This document shows positions 15,590-21,518 of a DNA stretch of 21,518 nt, in pieces (the first letter of the stretch is position 1; the number at the start of each line of letters is the position of its first letter). The DNA is from Eggerthella sp. CAG:368. Its GTDB lineage: Bacteria; Actinomycetota; Coriobacteriia; Coriobacteriales; Eggerthellaceae. The notes beneath the pieces were generated by a model, which worked only from the letters and a program-made list of their open reading frames with translations, did no database searches and had not been told where the DNA came from. The stretch is from contig FR895493.1 of the NCBI GenBank assembly GCA_000434775.1, forward strand, positions 121,184-142,701, in the 5' to 3' direction. A program made the translations under genes and the position numbers.

Positions 15590-15999
15590 CGAGCAATTCA
15601 CGGGGGCTTCATGGAAATACAGGGGATACAAAAGAAGCTTTTGCGCCTTTGAAACCGTTAGAAAAATACTATTCAGAGCGAAATAAACTGAGATTTTAAG
15701 AGTTAATGCTATCGCCAAATCTAATAGTAAATTCAATCAATAATAGGTTCAAATTATGCTTATAACACGTTCATACTCATATTCTTTAACTTATGAATTG
15801 GTAACAAAAATAAGAAACTGAGTAAAAAATTATCAATAATAAGCTCAATTCATATTGTCCACTGAATGAATAAAGACTAATCAATTAGGTTAGACAAATT
15901 ATATTTTCATAGGCTATGAAACGCCAAAAGACACCTATTAGACGTACTTCCTCTCTCACGCCGATAATTGTTTTAGGCCAAAACAGGCTTGGATGGTTC
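15590..15999 (+). promoter_or_regulatory. AT-rich control region of the SDR/ADH/CoA-transferase operon
   Basis: No credible gene is present in this stretch. Positions about 15700-15905 are conspicuously AT-rich and carry repeats. A 21-nt element at 15737-15757 recurs at 15833-15853 (17 of 21 positions match; shared TCAATAATA and TCAA). A third, looser copy sits at 15881-15902 (shared TAGGTT and CAAATTAT, with a 3-nt insertion). ATTCA (15848-15852) and TGAAT (15863-15867) form an inverted repeat. This looks like a multi-site activator region, plausibly for the neighbouring LysR protein (inference). No clear -35/-10 pair was found. Confidence 0.45.
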
Positions 16000-16056
16000 G
16001 GGAAGGTAAGGGTTCTCGAGGTATCCGAAAAGAAACACTGAGGGAAGGTAAGAGTT
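16000..16056 (+). repeat. Duplicated ribosome-binding-site leader before the SDR gene
   Basis: The 15-nt stretch GGGAAGGTAAGGGTT (16000-16014) is repeated 42 nt later as GGGAAGGTAAGAGTT (16042-16056), one mismatch, with the second copy ending directly at the SDR start codon. The second copy supplies the Shine-Dalgarno; the first has no start codon after it. Confidence 0.5.
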
Positions 16057-16848
16057 ATGGCACACTGGTTCTCTAAAGCTCCAAATGAACAACTCGCTGG
16101 CAAAACCGCAATCATTATGGGTGGTGGTTCAGGCATCGGCAAAGCAACGGCACAGCAGTTTGCTGCTGCAGGAGCAAATTTGATGATTTGTGGTGTTCCT
16201 GAGCAAATCTGCACCGATACCGCTGAAGAGCTTCGCGCAGCAGGCGCAAATGTAATTGGCATGGTATGCGATGGTACTAAGGCTGATCAGGTTCAAGCAA
16301 TGATTGACAAAACCCTCGAAGAGTTTGGCGACATTGATATTTTGATTTCTACAGCAGGCATTGCGTTGCCTCGCATGAATTCTATCGATGTTACCGAGGC
16401 AGATTGGGACAAAATCTTTGCTGTTAACTTGAAGGCAAACTTCTTCTTGGCAACAGCAGTAGCTCGCGTAATGAAAGACAAGGGCCATGGCGGAAAGATG
16501 GTTATTATCTCATCTGCTCGTGGTATTAATTCCATGGAAAACATCGCACCTTACAGCATCACGAAAGCTGCTGTTATGGGCATGGTTCGTTCGCTTGCGG
16601 TTGACTTCGCGGGCTTTGGCATCCAGGTTAACGGCATTGCTCCTGGCTATGTATTTACTCCAATGGTTGAGAAGGTTTTCGCTGACAACCCTGCACAGCA
16701 AGAGTACGTTTATAGCCGCACTCCTTCCAAGGTTAAGATGGGTTCGCTTGAAGAAATGGCTGAAGCTATTTACTTCCTTTGCTCACCTGTTACCACCTAT
16801 ACCACTGGTCAGACGTTAATCCTTGATGGTGGTTGGTCAATTCAATAG
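16057..16848 (+). CDS. Short-chain dehydrogenase/reductase (classical SDR)
   Basis: The 263-residue cytoplasmic oxidoreductase has the Rossmann glycine motif GGGSGIG (22-28), the ISTAG variant of NNAG (about 97-101), catalytic Ser in IISSA (152-153) and YSITK (Tyr166/Lys170). The C-terminal GQTLILDGGWSIQ is typical of classical SDRs. The glycine motif begins MGGGSGIG rather than TGGGSGIG. The cofactor is probably NAD(H): no basic residue is obvious right after the second strand (MICGVPEQ). Such proteins act on secondary alcohols or 3-oxoacyl substrates; many are loosely annotated as gluconate 5-dehydrogenase or BaiA-like. It opens the four-gene operon, so a step on the shared substrate or its CoA ester is likely (inference). 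Confidence 0.92.
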   Translation: MAHWFSKAPNEQLAGKTAIIMGGGSGIGKATAQQFAAAGANLMICGVPEQICTDTAEELRAAGANVIGMVCDGTKADQVQAMIDKTLEEFGDIDILISTAGIALPRMNSIDVTEADWDKIFAVNLKANFFLATAVARVMKDKGHGGKMVIISSARGINSMENIAPYSITKAAVMGMVRSLAVDFAGFGIQVNGIAPGYVFTPMVEKVFADNPAQQEYVYSRTPSKVKMGSLEEMAEAIYFLCSPVTTYTTGQTLILDGGWSIQ

Positions 16849-16860
16849 TTTGATTTTTCT

Positions 16861-16881
16861 GGCTGGCGCACGGCGTCAGCC
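16861..16881 (+). other. Hairpin between the SDR and ADH genes
   Basis: GGCTGGCG (16861-16868) and CGTCAGCC (16874-16881) form an 8-bp stem with one G-U pair and a 5-nt loop, followed by TTATTAG. It may be a partial terminator or an mRNA-stability hairpin that lowers expression of later genes. Confidence 0.45.
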
Positions 16882-16915
16882 TTATTAGCTCCATTTATTT
16901 TGAAAGGGGAAAATA

Positions 16916-17971
16916 ATGGAAGGCAAAATGAATGCAGTTCTTATGACTAAGCCAGAACCAGGTGCTTGGGAATATGTTGAGGATGCTCCAATTCCTCAGA
17001 TTAAAGATGACGAAGTTTTGCTTGAAATCAAAGCGTGCGGCATCTGCGGTACCGATCATTCACTTCATGGCTGGAACGAGGCAATCGCCAACTCATACAA
17101 CATTCAGTTCCCTGCAATTTTTGGTCATGAGTTCTCTGGCGTCATTGCGGAGGTTGGTAAAAACGCTCCTGCAAACCTGAAACCAGGTATGCGCGTTACC
17201 GCTAATCCTGTTTTGTTTGATAACACTTGTCCTTACTGCGAAAAGGGTCAGGTAAATATCTGTGATAATCGTCCATTTTATGGCACTGACCTGCCGGGCG
17301 CATTTGCTAAATACATGGCAATTCGCGGAAGCAACGTTATTCCTATGCCAGACGATGTGTCATTTGTGCAGGGTGCACTTCTTGAACCACTTTGCGTTGC
17401 GCTTAATGCTGTTGAGCGTGTTCATCCAGAAGCCGGTGACACTGCAGTAGTTATGGGTCCTGGTCCTATCGGTTTGCTCATGGTTGCTGTTCTTAAGCAG
17501 GCGTACGGCATTCAGAAAATTATCTGCACGGGTCTTGCAAACGATGTAAAGCGTCTTGAGGTTGCAGAGAAGCTAGGCGCTATTCCTGTGAATGGTTCTG
17601 AGTGCGATGTCGTCGAAAAAGTTAAAGAACTCACTGACGGTCGCGGTCCTGCGATCATTCTAGATGCAGCTGGTCATTTTACGGTAGTTCGGCAGGCAAT
17701 TGAAATGATTGCTAAGGGTGGTCGTATTGGTATCACAGGGCTTCCTGCAAAGCCTTCAACCATCCCAATGACCCCAATCGCTATGCGCCAGATTTCTATT
17801 ATTGGTTCTCGTGCTTATGAACGTAAACACTGGAGTCAGGCTTTGAATCTTTTGGCAAATGGCTTGGACGTAAGCCTTGTTTCTAATTTCGTTCTTCCTT
17901 TGAGTGATTGGAAGAAGGGCATGGAGCTCATTGACGCAGGTGAGGGTCTTCGCGTTATTCTTGAGCCCTAA
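16916..17971 (+). CDS. Zinc-dependent medium-chain alcohol dehydrogenase (threonine/sorbitol dehydrogenase-like)
   Basis: The 351-residue protein has the GroES-like catalytic domain and a Rossmann domain. Catalytic zinc ligands are visible as Cys41 in CGICGTDH, His71-Glu72 in GHEFSG and Glu157 in LLEPLC. The NAD-binding glycines are GPGPIG (181-186). The structural-zinc loop reads C105-x2-C108-x7-C116, with Asp102 where the first of four cysteines normally sits. The family oxidises secondary alcohols of polyols, threonine or related hydroxy compounds; the exact substrate is not readable. ATG 16916 follows AAAGGGGA; Met5 is an alternative. It follows the SDR gene by 67 nt, with a small hairpin between, and is likely in the same operon. 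Confidence 0.92.
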   Translation: MEGKMNAVLMTKPEPGAWEYVEDAPIPQIKDDEVLLEIKACGICGTDHSLHGWNEAIANSYNIQFPAIFGHEFSGVIAEVGKNAPANLKPGMRVTANPVLFDNTCPYCEKGQVNICDNRPFYGTDLPGAFAKYMAIRGSNVIPMPDDVSFVQGALLEPLCVALNAVERVHPEAGDTAVVMGPGPIGLLMVAVLKQAYGIQKIICTGLANDVKRLEVAEKLGAIPVNGSECDVVEKVKELTDGRGPAIILDAAGHFTVVRQAIEMIAKGGRIGITGLPAKPSTIPMTPIAMRQISIIGSRAYERKHWSQALNLLANGLDVSLVSNFVLPLSDWKKGMELIDAGEGLRVILEP

Positions 17972-18010
17972 AGTATCTCAGGGTCAAGGGAGCCTTTAGA
18001 GGGGACGAAA

Positions 18011-18044
18011 AATGGGGTTTCGATATAGGGATCGAAACCCCATT
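18011..18044. other. Perfect 14-bp hairpin after the ADH gene
   Basis: AATGGGGTTTCGAT (18011-18024) and ATCGAAACCCCATT (18031-18044) pair perfectly around a 6-nt loop. On the plus strand it is followed by GCTAAAAAGG, not a U-tract. On the minus strand it runs into TTTTTCG, so the better terminator orientation is antisense. It could stabilise or process the operon mRNA, or block antisense transcription. Confidence 0.7.
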
Positions 18045-18059
18045 GCTAAAAAGGCTTCG

Positions 18060-18106
18060 ACGGATTTATATGCCAAAAGGGCGTTGGCATGAGTGGGGTA
18101 ATCCGT
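18060..18106 (+). other. Nested stem structure in the leader of the first CoA-transferase gene
   Basis: An outer stem, ACGGAT (18060-18065) with ATCCGT (18101-18106), encloses an inner perfect stem, ATGCCAA (18070-18076) with TTGGCAT (18084-18090), loop AAGGGCG, and an unpaired GAGTGGGGTA strand. The structure ends 32 nt before the start codon. No known riboswitch class was recognised. Confidence 0.45.
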
Positions 18107-18138
18107 AGCAACACACAATACAAGAAAAGGAGATTAAC

Positions 18139-19455
18139 ATGGCAGGATTGAAAGGGACGATAGTCGTCGATCTTACTCAGTATGCTGCAGGTCCTGCAGC
18201 AAGCCGCTTACTTGGCGAGTTAGGTGCTACGGTTATCAAAGTTGAACCATTCACTGGTGACGAACAGCGCACTCAGGGCATGGCTTGGGGTATGAATTAC
18301 AAGAGCGAATTTGATGATGTCGCTTATGACTGTGGGTCATTCAATAAGGAATGGACCGCAATTGACTGCAAAAATCCGGAGGGCTATGAAGCCATGATGG
18401 CTCTTCTTGCAAAGGCTGATATTTTTGTAACTTCTTTGCGCGATGGAGCTCTTAAGCGTTTGGGTTTTGATTATGAAACGCTTCATGAAAAGTTTCCTAA
18501 ATTAGTTTGGGCTCAGAATCGTGGCTACGGTGAGTATGGCCCTATGAAAGATGCTAAAGGCTTTGACGCAACTTCCTTTGCGGCACGTTCTGGTGTTGTA
18601 AGCGCAATTCCTCAGGCAAATGAACATTATGAGCCAGGCAACTCACCTATCGCTTTTGGAGACTGGAACACTGGTTGTGCTTTAACGGCTGGTATTTTGG
18701 GTGCCTATGCAGGTGCTCTTCTTACGGGTGAAGGCGATAAGGTAACGGCAAGTTTGTATCACGTTGGTACATGGGCGATGACTTCTGCTCTGATTGCAGA
18801 GCAGCAGGGATGTAAGCATCCTAAAGACCGCATGGAAGCAAAATGCCCAACCAATAACTCTTATGTATCTTCTGATGGTGTTTGGTTCCTTATGTGTTTT
18901 GGGAATTACAACAAATACTGCAAGTTAGTATTCGATACTATCGAAATGGATCCAAAATACTATACTGATCCTGAGTACAATACGCTCGAAGCTCTTGCAG
19001 AAAATGGCAAATATACTGAGGTTGATGCAGCTATCCACCAGGCCTGCAAAAAGTTTACATTCGAAGAGCTCGAGCGTCGTTTCCGAGAGAACGATATTCC
19101 ATTTGAGAAGATTCAAACTGTTGCAGATGTTTTGCGCGATGAAGAGGCATTTGCGAATGACCAACTTCGCCGCGTGAAATATGTGGACCAGGGGCCAACA
19201 AGTCAGTTCACTGACAATGATGAATACATCATTACCACACCTCCTTTCCGTTTGGCATCTATTGGCGATCCTGTTCTGTATCGTTCGCGTCCTGTTGGCT
19301 ACGATACGCGCAAAGTTTTGAAAGATATTGCTGGTTATACCGATGCTGAAGTAGATAAGCTCTCTGCTGATGGAGCCGTACTGGAATATAGCGGCGATCC
19401 TGTTCCAGAAGAAGCTCTGCAGCCAAGCTACGGTCCTCACTCTAAGAAGAACTAA
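18139..19455 (+). CDS. CaiB/BaiF-family (class III) CoA-transferase, first copy
   Basis: Class III CoA-transferases move CoA from one acyl-CoA to a free carboxylic acid through an aspartyl-CoA intermediate. The 438-residue protein shows the N-terminal Rossmann-like start GTIVVDLTQYAAGPAASRLLGELGATVIKVEP, the FNKEWTAIDCKNPEG segment (about 68-82), and the catalytic Asp at 175 in AFGDWNTGCALTAGILGAY. The family's C-terminal end near the PPFRL segment is also present. Both the large domain and the interlaced ring fold should be complete from length. AAAAGGAG precedes the ATG. It stands 15 nt before the second family member. The pair may act as two enzymes or as two subunits. The substrate is unknown. 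It lies after a structured 167-nt interval that separates it from the ADH gene. Confidence 0.92.
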   Translation: MAGLKGTIVVDLTQYAAGPAASRLLGELGATVIKVEPFTGDEQRTQGMAWGMNYKSEFDDVAYDCGSFNKEWTAIDCKNPEGYEAMMALLAKADIFVTSLRDGALKRLGFDYETLHEKFPKLVWAQNRGYGEYGPMKDAKGFDATSFAARSGVVSAIPQANEHYEPGNSPIAFGDWNTGCALTAGILGAYAGALLTGEGDKVTASLYHVGTWAMTSALIAEQQGCKHPKDRMEAKCPTNNSYVSSDGVWFLMCFGNYNKYCKLVFDTIEMDPKYYTDPEYNTLEALAENGKYTEVDAAIHQACKKFTFEELERRFRENDIPFEKIQTVADVLRDEEAFANDQLRRVKYVDQGPTSQFTDNDEYIITTPPFRLASIGDPVLYRSRPVGYDTRKVLKDIAGYTDAEVDKLSADGAVLEYSGDPVPEEALQPSYGPHSKKN

Positions 19456-19470
19456 GGAAGGTTTATTCTT

Positions 19471-20700
19471 ATGGCGAAAAAAGCAACTCCATTTTCAAAC
19501 ATCACCGTTTTGGATTTCTCTCGTTACCTTCCTGGTGGTTATGCAACTCAAGTTCTTGCCGATCTTGGCGCAGAAGTGATTAAGGTTGAAGACACTGGTC
19601 TTGGCGATTTTATGCGTCACGATTATCCAACTATGGGTGGCGGCATCTCTTACTACATCACTGCTTTGGGTCGCAATAAAAAGTCTGTCTCTTTGAATCT
19701 TAAAGATAGCGAAGTGGTTGATTGGTTCTTAAAGATGGCTAAGGAAGCAGACGTTATCGTTGAAAGCTTCCGTCCAGGCGTTACCGCAAAGCTAGGCATT
19801 GACTACGAAACGGTTAAAGCAATCAACCCCCGTATCATTTACTGTTCAATTTCTGGTTATGGTGCAACCGATCCTCGCTCAAAGAAGGCTCAGCACGACC
19901 TTAACATGCAGGCAACCAGCGGTTATTTGTCAGTAAATTATGGCTCTACTTCACCACTTCACTTATGCGACTTGTCTTCAGGCATGGTCGCAGGACAAGC
20001 TTTGCTCGCTGCTTTGTATGCGCGTGAACAAACGGGCGAAGGTTGTTATATCGACACGTCAATGTTTGACTGCTTCGTATGGTGGAACTCTTTGCTTGAC
20101 AGTCGTTGGTGCTTCAATGGTGGAGAGTGCAAGCGTAACGATCTTGAATATCCTTCAACTGCGTACAATGTGTACGAAACGGCTGACGGAGGGAAGCTTG
20201 CTCTTGGTATGGTAGAGCCTAAGTTTTGGGAGCCCTTCTGTGATGCAATTGGCCATCCTGAAATTAAACCAACTGGCTTGATGCGTGAATGGGAAGCTCC
20301 TGAAGCGTTCGAAATTGTTCGTGAAACCATTAAGTCTAAAACTACTCAGGAATGGCTTGATTGGCTCGAGGATAAAGACTTCTGCATTGCTAAAGTTAAT
20401 TCCAAGACCGAGGCTGTTGAACAGATTACGCGCGAGAATCCAGAAGCTCTTGCTTGGGTTGAATTCCCTCGAGTGGGTCGTGTTCTCCAGACTGGTTTGC
20501 CCCATCATCTTTCCAATATTCCTGTTGAGATTTCTGAGTTTGAAGCTCCTTCACTTCTTGGTGAAGATACTGCTGAGTATCTCAAAAAGGCTGGTGCTGA
20601 CGATGAGACTATCGCTCGTTTGAAAGAAAATGGTTCAATTCGCTTGGGCGACGATATTGAGGAAGAAGAAGACTTCGCTCCAATCGCGCCAACGAATTAG
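19471..20700 (+). CDS. CaiB/BaiF-family (class III) CoA-transferase, second copy
   Basis: The 409-residue paralogue is clearly different from its neighbour. It starts FSNITVLDFSRYLPGGYATQ and continues VLADLGAEVIKVEDTG, then GRNKKSVSLNLKDSE, DVIVESFRPGVTAKLGIDYE and IIYCSISGYG, the standard family order. The catalytic Asp is Asp167 in LHLCDLSSGMVAGQALLAAL, followed by REQTGEGCYIDTSMFD. The GDFMRH stretch and overall pattern are also shared with alpha-methylacyl-CoA racemases, so a racemase is an alternative function. AAGGAAGG lies upstream, and it is translated right after the first copy (15-nt gap). The C-terminus is acidic (DDIEEEEDFAP). A strong hairpin at 20806 ends the operon. Confidence 0.92.
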   Translation: MAKKATPFSNITVLDFSRYLPGGYATQVLADLGAEVIKVEDTGLGDFMRHDYPTMGGGISYYITALGRNKKSVSLNLKDSEVVDWFLKMAKEADVIVESFRPGVTAKLGIDYETVKAINPRIIYCSISGYGATDPRSKKAQHDLNMQATSGYLSVNYGSTSPLHLCDLSSGMVAGQALLAALYAREQTGEGCYIDTSMFDCFVWWNSLLDSRWCFNGGECKRNDLEYPSTAYNVYETADGGKLALGMVEPKFWEPFCDAIGHPEIKPTGLMREWEAPEAFEIVRETIKSKTTQEWLDWLEDKDFCIAKVNSKTEAVEQITRENPEALAWVEFPRVGRVLQTGLPHHLSNIPVEISEFEAPSLLGEDTAEYLKKAGADDETIARLKENGSIRLGDDIEEEEDFAPIAPTN

Positions 20701-20746
20701 TGTCCTAAAGTTTGTCTGTTGTGATGGGCAGGCAATTTGAGATACC

Positions 20747-20785
20747 GCTTTCCTGGTGAGTGGGAAAGCAAGGAGGGATCTCCTT
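20747..20785 (+). other. Two hairpins in the 3' region of the operon
   Basis: GCTTTCC (20747-20753) pairs with GGAAAGC (20763-20769), and AAGGAG (20770-20775) with CTCCTT (20780-20785) directly afterwards. With the terminator stem at 20806 they make three hairpins in 90 nt. They may form a 3' UTR structure or small RNA; no family was recognised. Confidence 0.4.
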
Positions 20786-20805
20786 TAGGAATGTCTTTCC
20801 TTAAT

Positions 20806-20835
20806 GAAGAACCGCCGGTTTTCCGGCGGTTCTTC
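20806..20835 (+). terminator. Strong hairpin terminator of the CoA-transferase operon
   Basis: A perfect 13-bp GC-rich stem, GAAGAACCGCCGG (20806-20818) with CCGGCGGTTCTTC (20823-20835), has a TTTT loop. The following sequence, GACGTTTAGACCGTTTTG, is only moderately T-rich, so termination may be partial. Confidence 0.75.
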
Positions 20836-20840
20836 GACGT

Positions 20841-21060
20841 TTAGACCGTTTTGTTTCGTATTCTTTTTTGGGTAGCGCTTTTAGATCTTTAGATTATGGT
20901 CTTGCTTTTTGTACAAAAGAGAGTTGTCGTAGGCTTATAGGAAAAAGGGATCGTAAAAAAGAATAGACCCCTGCTGCTTTGATCCTCACCCAAATCTTGG
21001 ACGACCTAAATAAAGACTATGCCGCTAGGGGCCTGGTTTTTGTAAATAAAACGATCTGTG
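20841..21060. other. Non-coding interval between operon terminator and thioesterase
   Basis: No credible gene is present. ACCCCT (20967-20972) and AGGGGC (21026-21031) are loosely inverted, and on the minus strand the distal arm is followed by TCTATTCTTTTTTACG. This might end the thioesterase transcript, but the loop of more than 50 nt makes it weak. Nothing else is evident. Confidence 0.25.
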
Positions 21061-21447
21061 CTAAGCGAGTTTTCCTGTGGCTTTTTTGTAGAACTTAGCG
21101 GCGTCAACAATGAAGCGATGATGCGTTCCTTCGCCAATAAGTCCTGCATTATCGTAAGCTTTTACTTCAAAGGTAAGTGCGCGGTCATTCACTTCCGTAA
21201 GGGTGCTTTCACATCGAATATGAGCACCAACGGGACTTGCGGAAACGTGTTTAATAGAAATCTCAGTTCCAACAGTTGTTTGGCCCTTTTCCAAAAGAGG
21301 TTCAACGCTCTGTGCGGCTGTGCCCTCCATGAGGGCAATCATTGCAGGGGTGGCGAAAACGCGGAGAGTTCCGCTTCCCATTGAAAGAGCCGTATTTGAA
21401 TCTGAAACCATTATTTCTTCGGTGTTAGTGGTGCCTGCACTAAGCAT
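21061..21447 (-). CDS. FlK-like hotdog-fold acyl-CoA thioesterase
   Basis: The 128-residue cytoplasmic protein resembles the fluoroacetyl-CoA thioesterase (FlK) family of hotdog enzymes, which hydrolyse acyl-CoA to free acid and CoA. The diagnostic stretch is VFATPAMIALMEGTAAQSVEPLL, followed by TVGTEISIKHVSASPVG, and EGTHHRFIVD near the C-terminus. Thr33, Glu41 and His67 have the same spacing (8 and 26 residues) as FlK's Thr42, Glu50 and His76 as I recall them. AAAGG lies 7 nt before the ATG at 21447; Met13 is an alternative start. It points toward the CoA-transferase operon, suggesting a housekeeping role for CoA esters made there (inference). True fluoroacetate activity is not implied. Confidence 0.85.
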   Translation of the reverse strand: MLSAGTTNTEEIMVSDSNTALSMGSGTLRVFATPAMIALMEGTAAQSVEPLLEKGQTTVGTEISIKHVSASPVGAHIRCESTLTEVNDRALTFEVKAYDNAGLIGEGTHHRFIVDAAKFYKKATGKLA

Positions 21448-21518
21448 AGGTACGCCTTTCTTTTTTGCGATAGACCACGCGAAAACTGAAAAAAATCTTT
21501 TCCCGTAGCAATCTCTAC
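21448..21518 (-). promoter_or_regulatory. Upstream region of the thioesterase gene (partial)
   Basis: Only 71 bp remain before the window ends. They hold the ribosome-binding site (AAAGG on the minus strand) and T-rich DNA. No clear promoter can be named. Confidence 0.3.

Noticed and set aside
15493..15699. Plus-strand 68-codon frame after the LysR gene
   Set aside because: It runs straight through a textbook terminator at 15565-15589 and its composition is not protein-like.
16057..20700. Bile-acid 7-dehydroxylation (bai) operon
   Set aside because: An SDR and a BaiF-like transferase are present, but baiB, baiCD, baiH, baiE and baiG equivalents are all absent, and the Zn-ADH and second transferase do not fit.

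Overview
The window looks like ordinary chromosome from a low-to-mid GC (roughly mid-40s %, by eye) member of the Actinomycetota, most likely class Coriobacteriia. Two things suggest this. One is the housekeeping run tilS - maf - hpt - ftsH - folP::folK - birA, a variant of the actinobacterial tilS-hpt-ftsH-fol neighbourhood. The other is an accessory operon rich in class III CoA-transferases, typical of anaerobic gut or oral Coriobacteriia. The taxonomic call is inference; no rRNA is present. No phage, IS element, CRISPR array or origin was seen.

Layout. 1-1733: a LysR-type regulator cut by the left edge (minus), divergent from an auxin-efflux-carrier (AEC) family permease. 1751-1909: a tRNA-Leu(CAA) gene on the minus strand with its own promoter and terminator. 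1984-3944: a PLP aminotransferase and a HAD phosphatase/phosphomutase-like protein as a two-gene operon. 4025-5369 (minus): a TetR regulator and a small YvlD-type four-helix membrane protein. 5495-12604 (plus): the housekeeping block, covering tRNA modification (TilS), nucleotide sanitation (Maf), purine salvage (Hpt), membrane proteolysis (FtsH), folate synthesis (a FolP-FolK fusion) and biotin attachment (BirA without an HTH domain). 12708-14234: a MntP-type manganese exporter (minus) divergent from the biotin transporter subunit BioY (plus). 14510-15445: a second, full-length LysR regulator of the same type as the one at the left edge.

15446-20700 is the most interesting part. After a strong terminator comes an AT-rich, repeat-bearing control region of about 450 bp. 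It is followed by a four-gene operon: short-chain dehydrogenase, zinc alcohol dehydrogenase, and two different CaiB/BaiF-family CoA-transferases, with structured RNA-like intervals between the dehydrogenase and transferase halves. A strong hairpin closes it, and a FlK-like acyl-CoA thioesterase lies just beyond on the opposite strand. My reading (inference) is a LysR-regulated catabolic module: an organic or hydroxy acid is activated to its CoA ester by CoA transfer and oxidised by one or both dehydrogenases, and the thioesterase clears stalled CoA esters. The substrate cannot be told from the sequence. The key bai genes are absent, so a bile-acid pathway is not supported.
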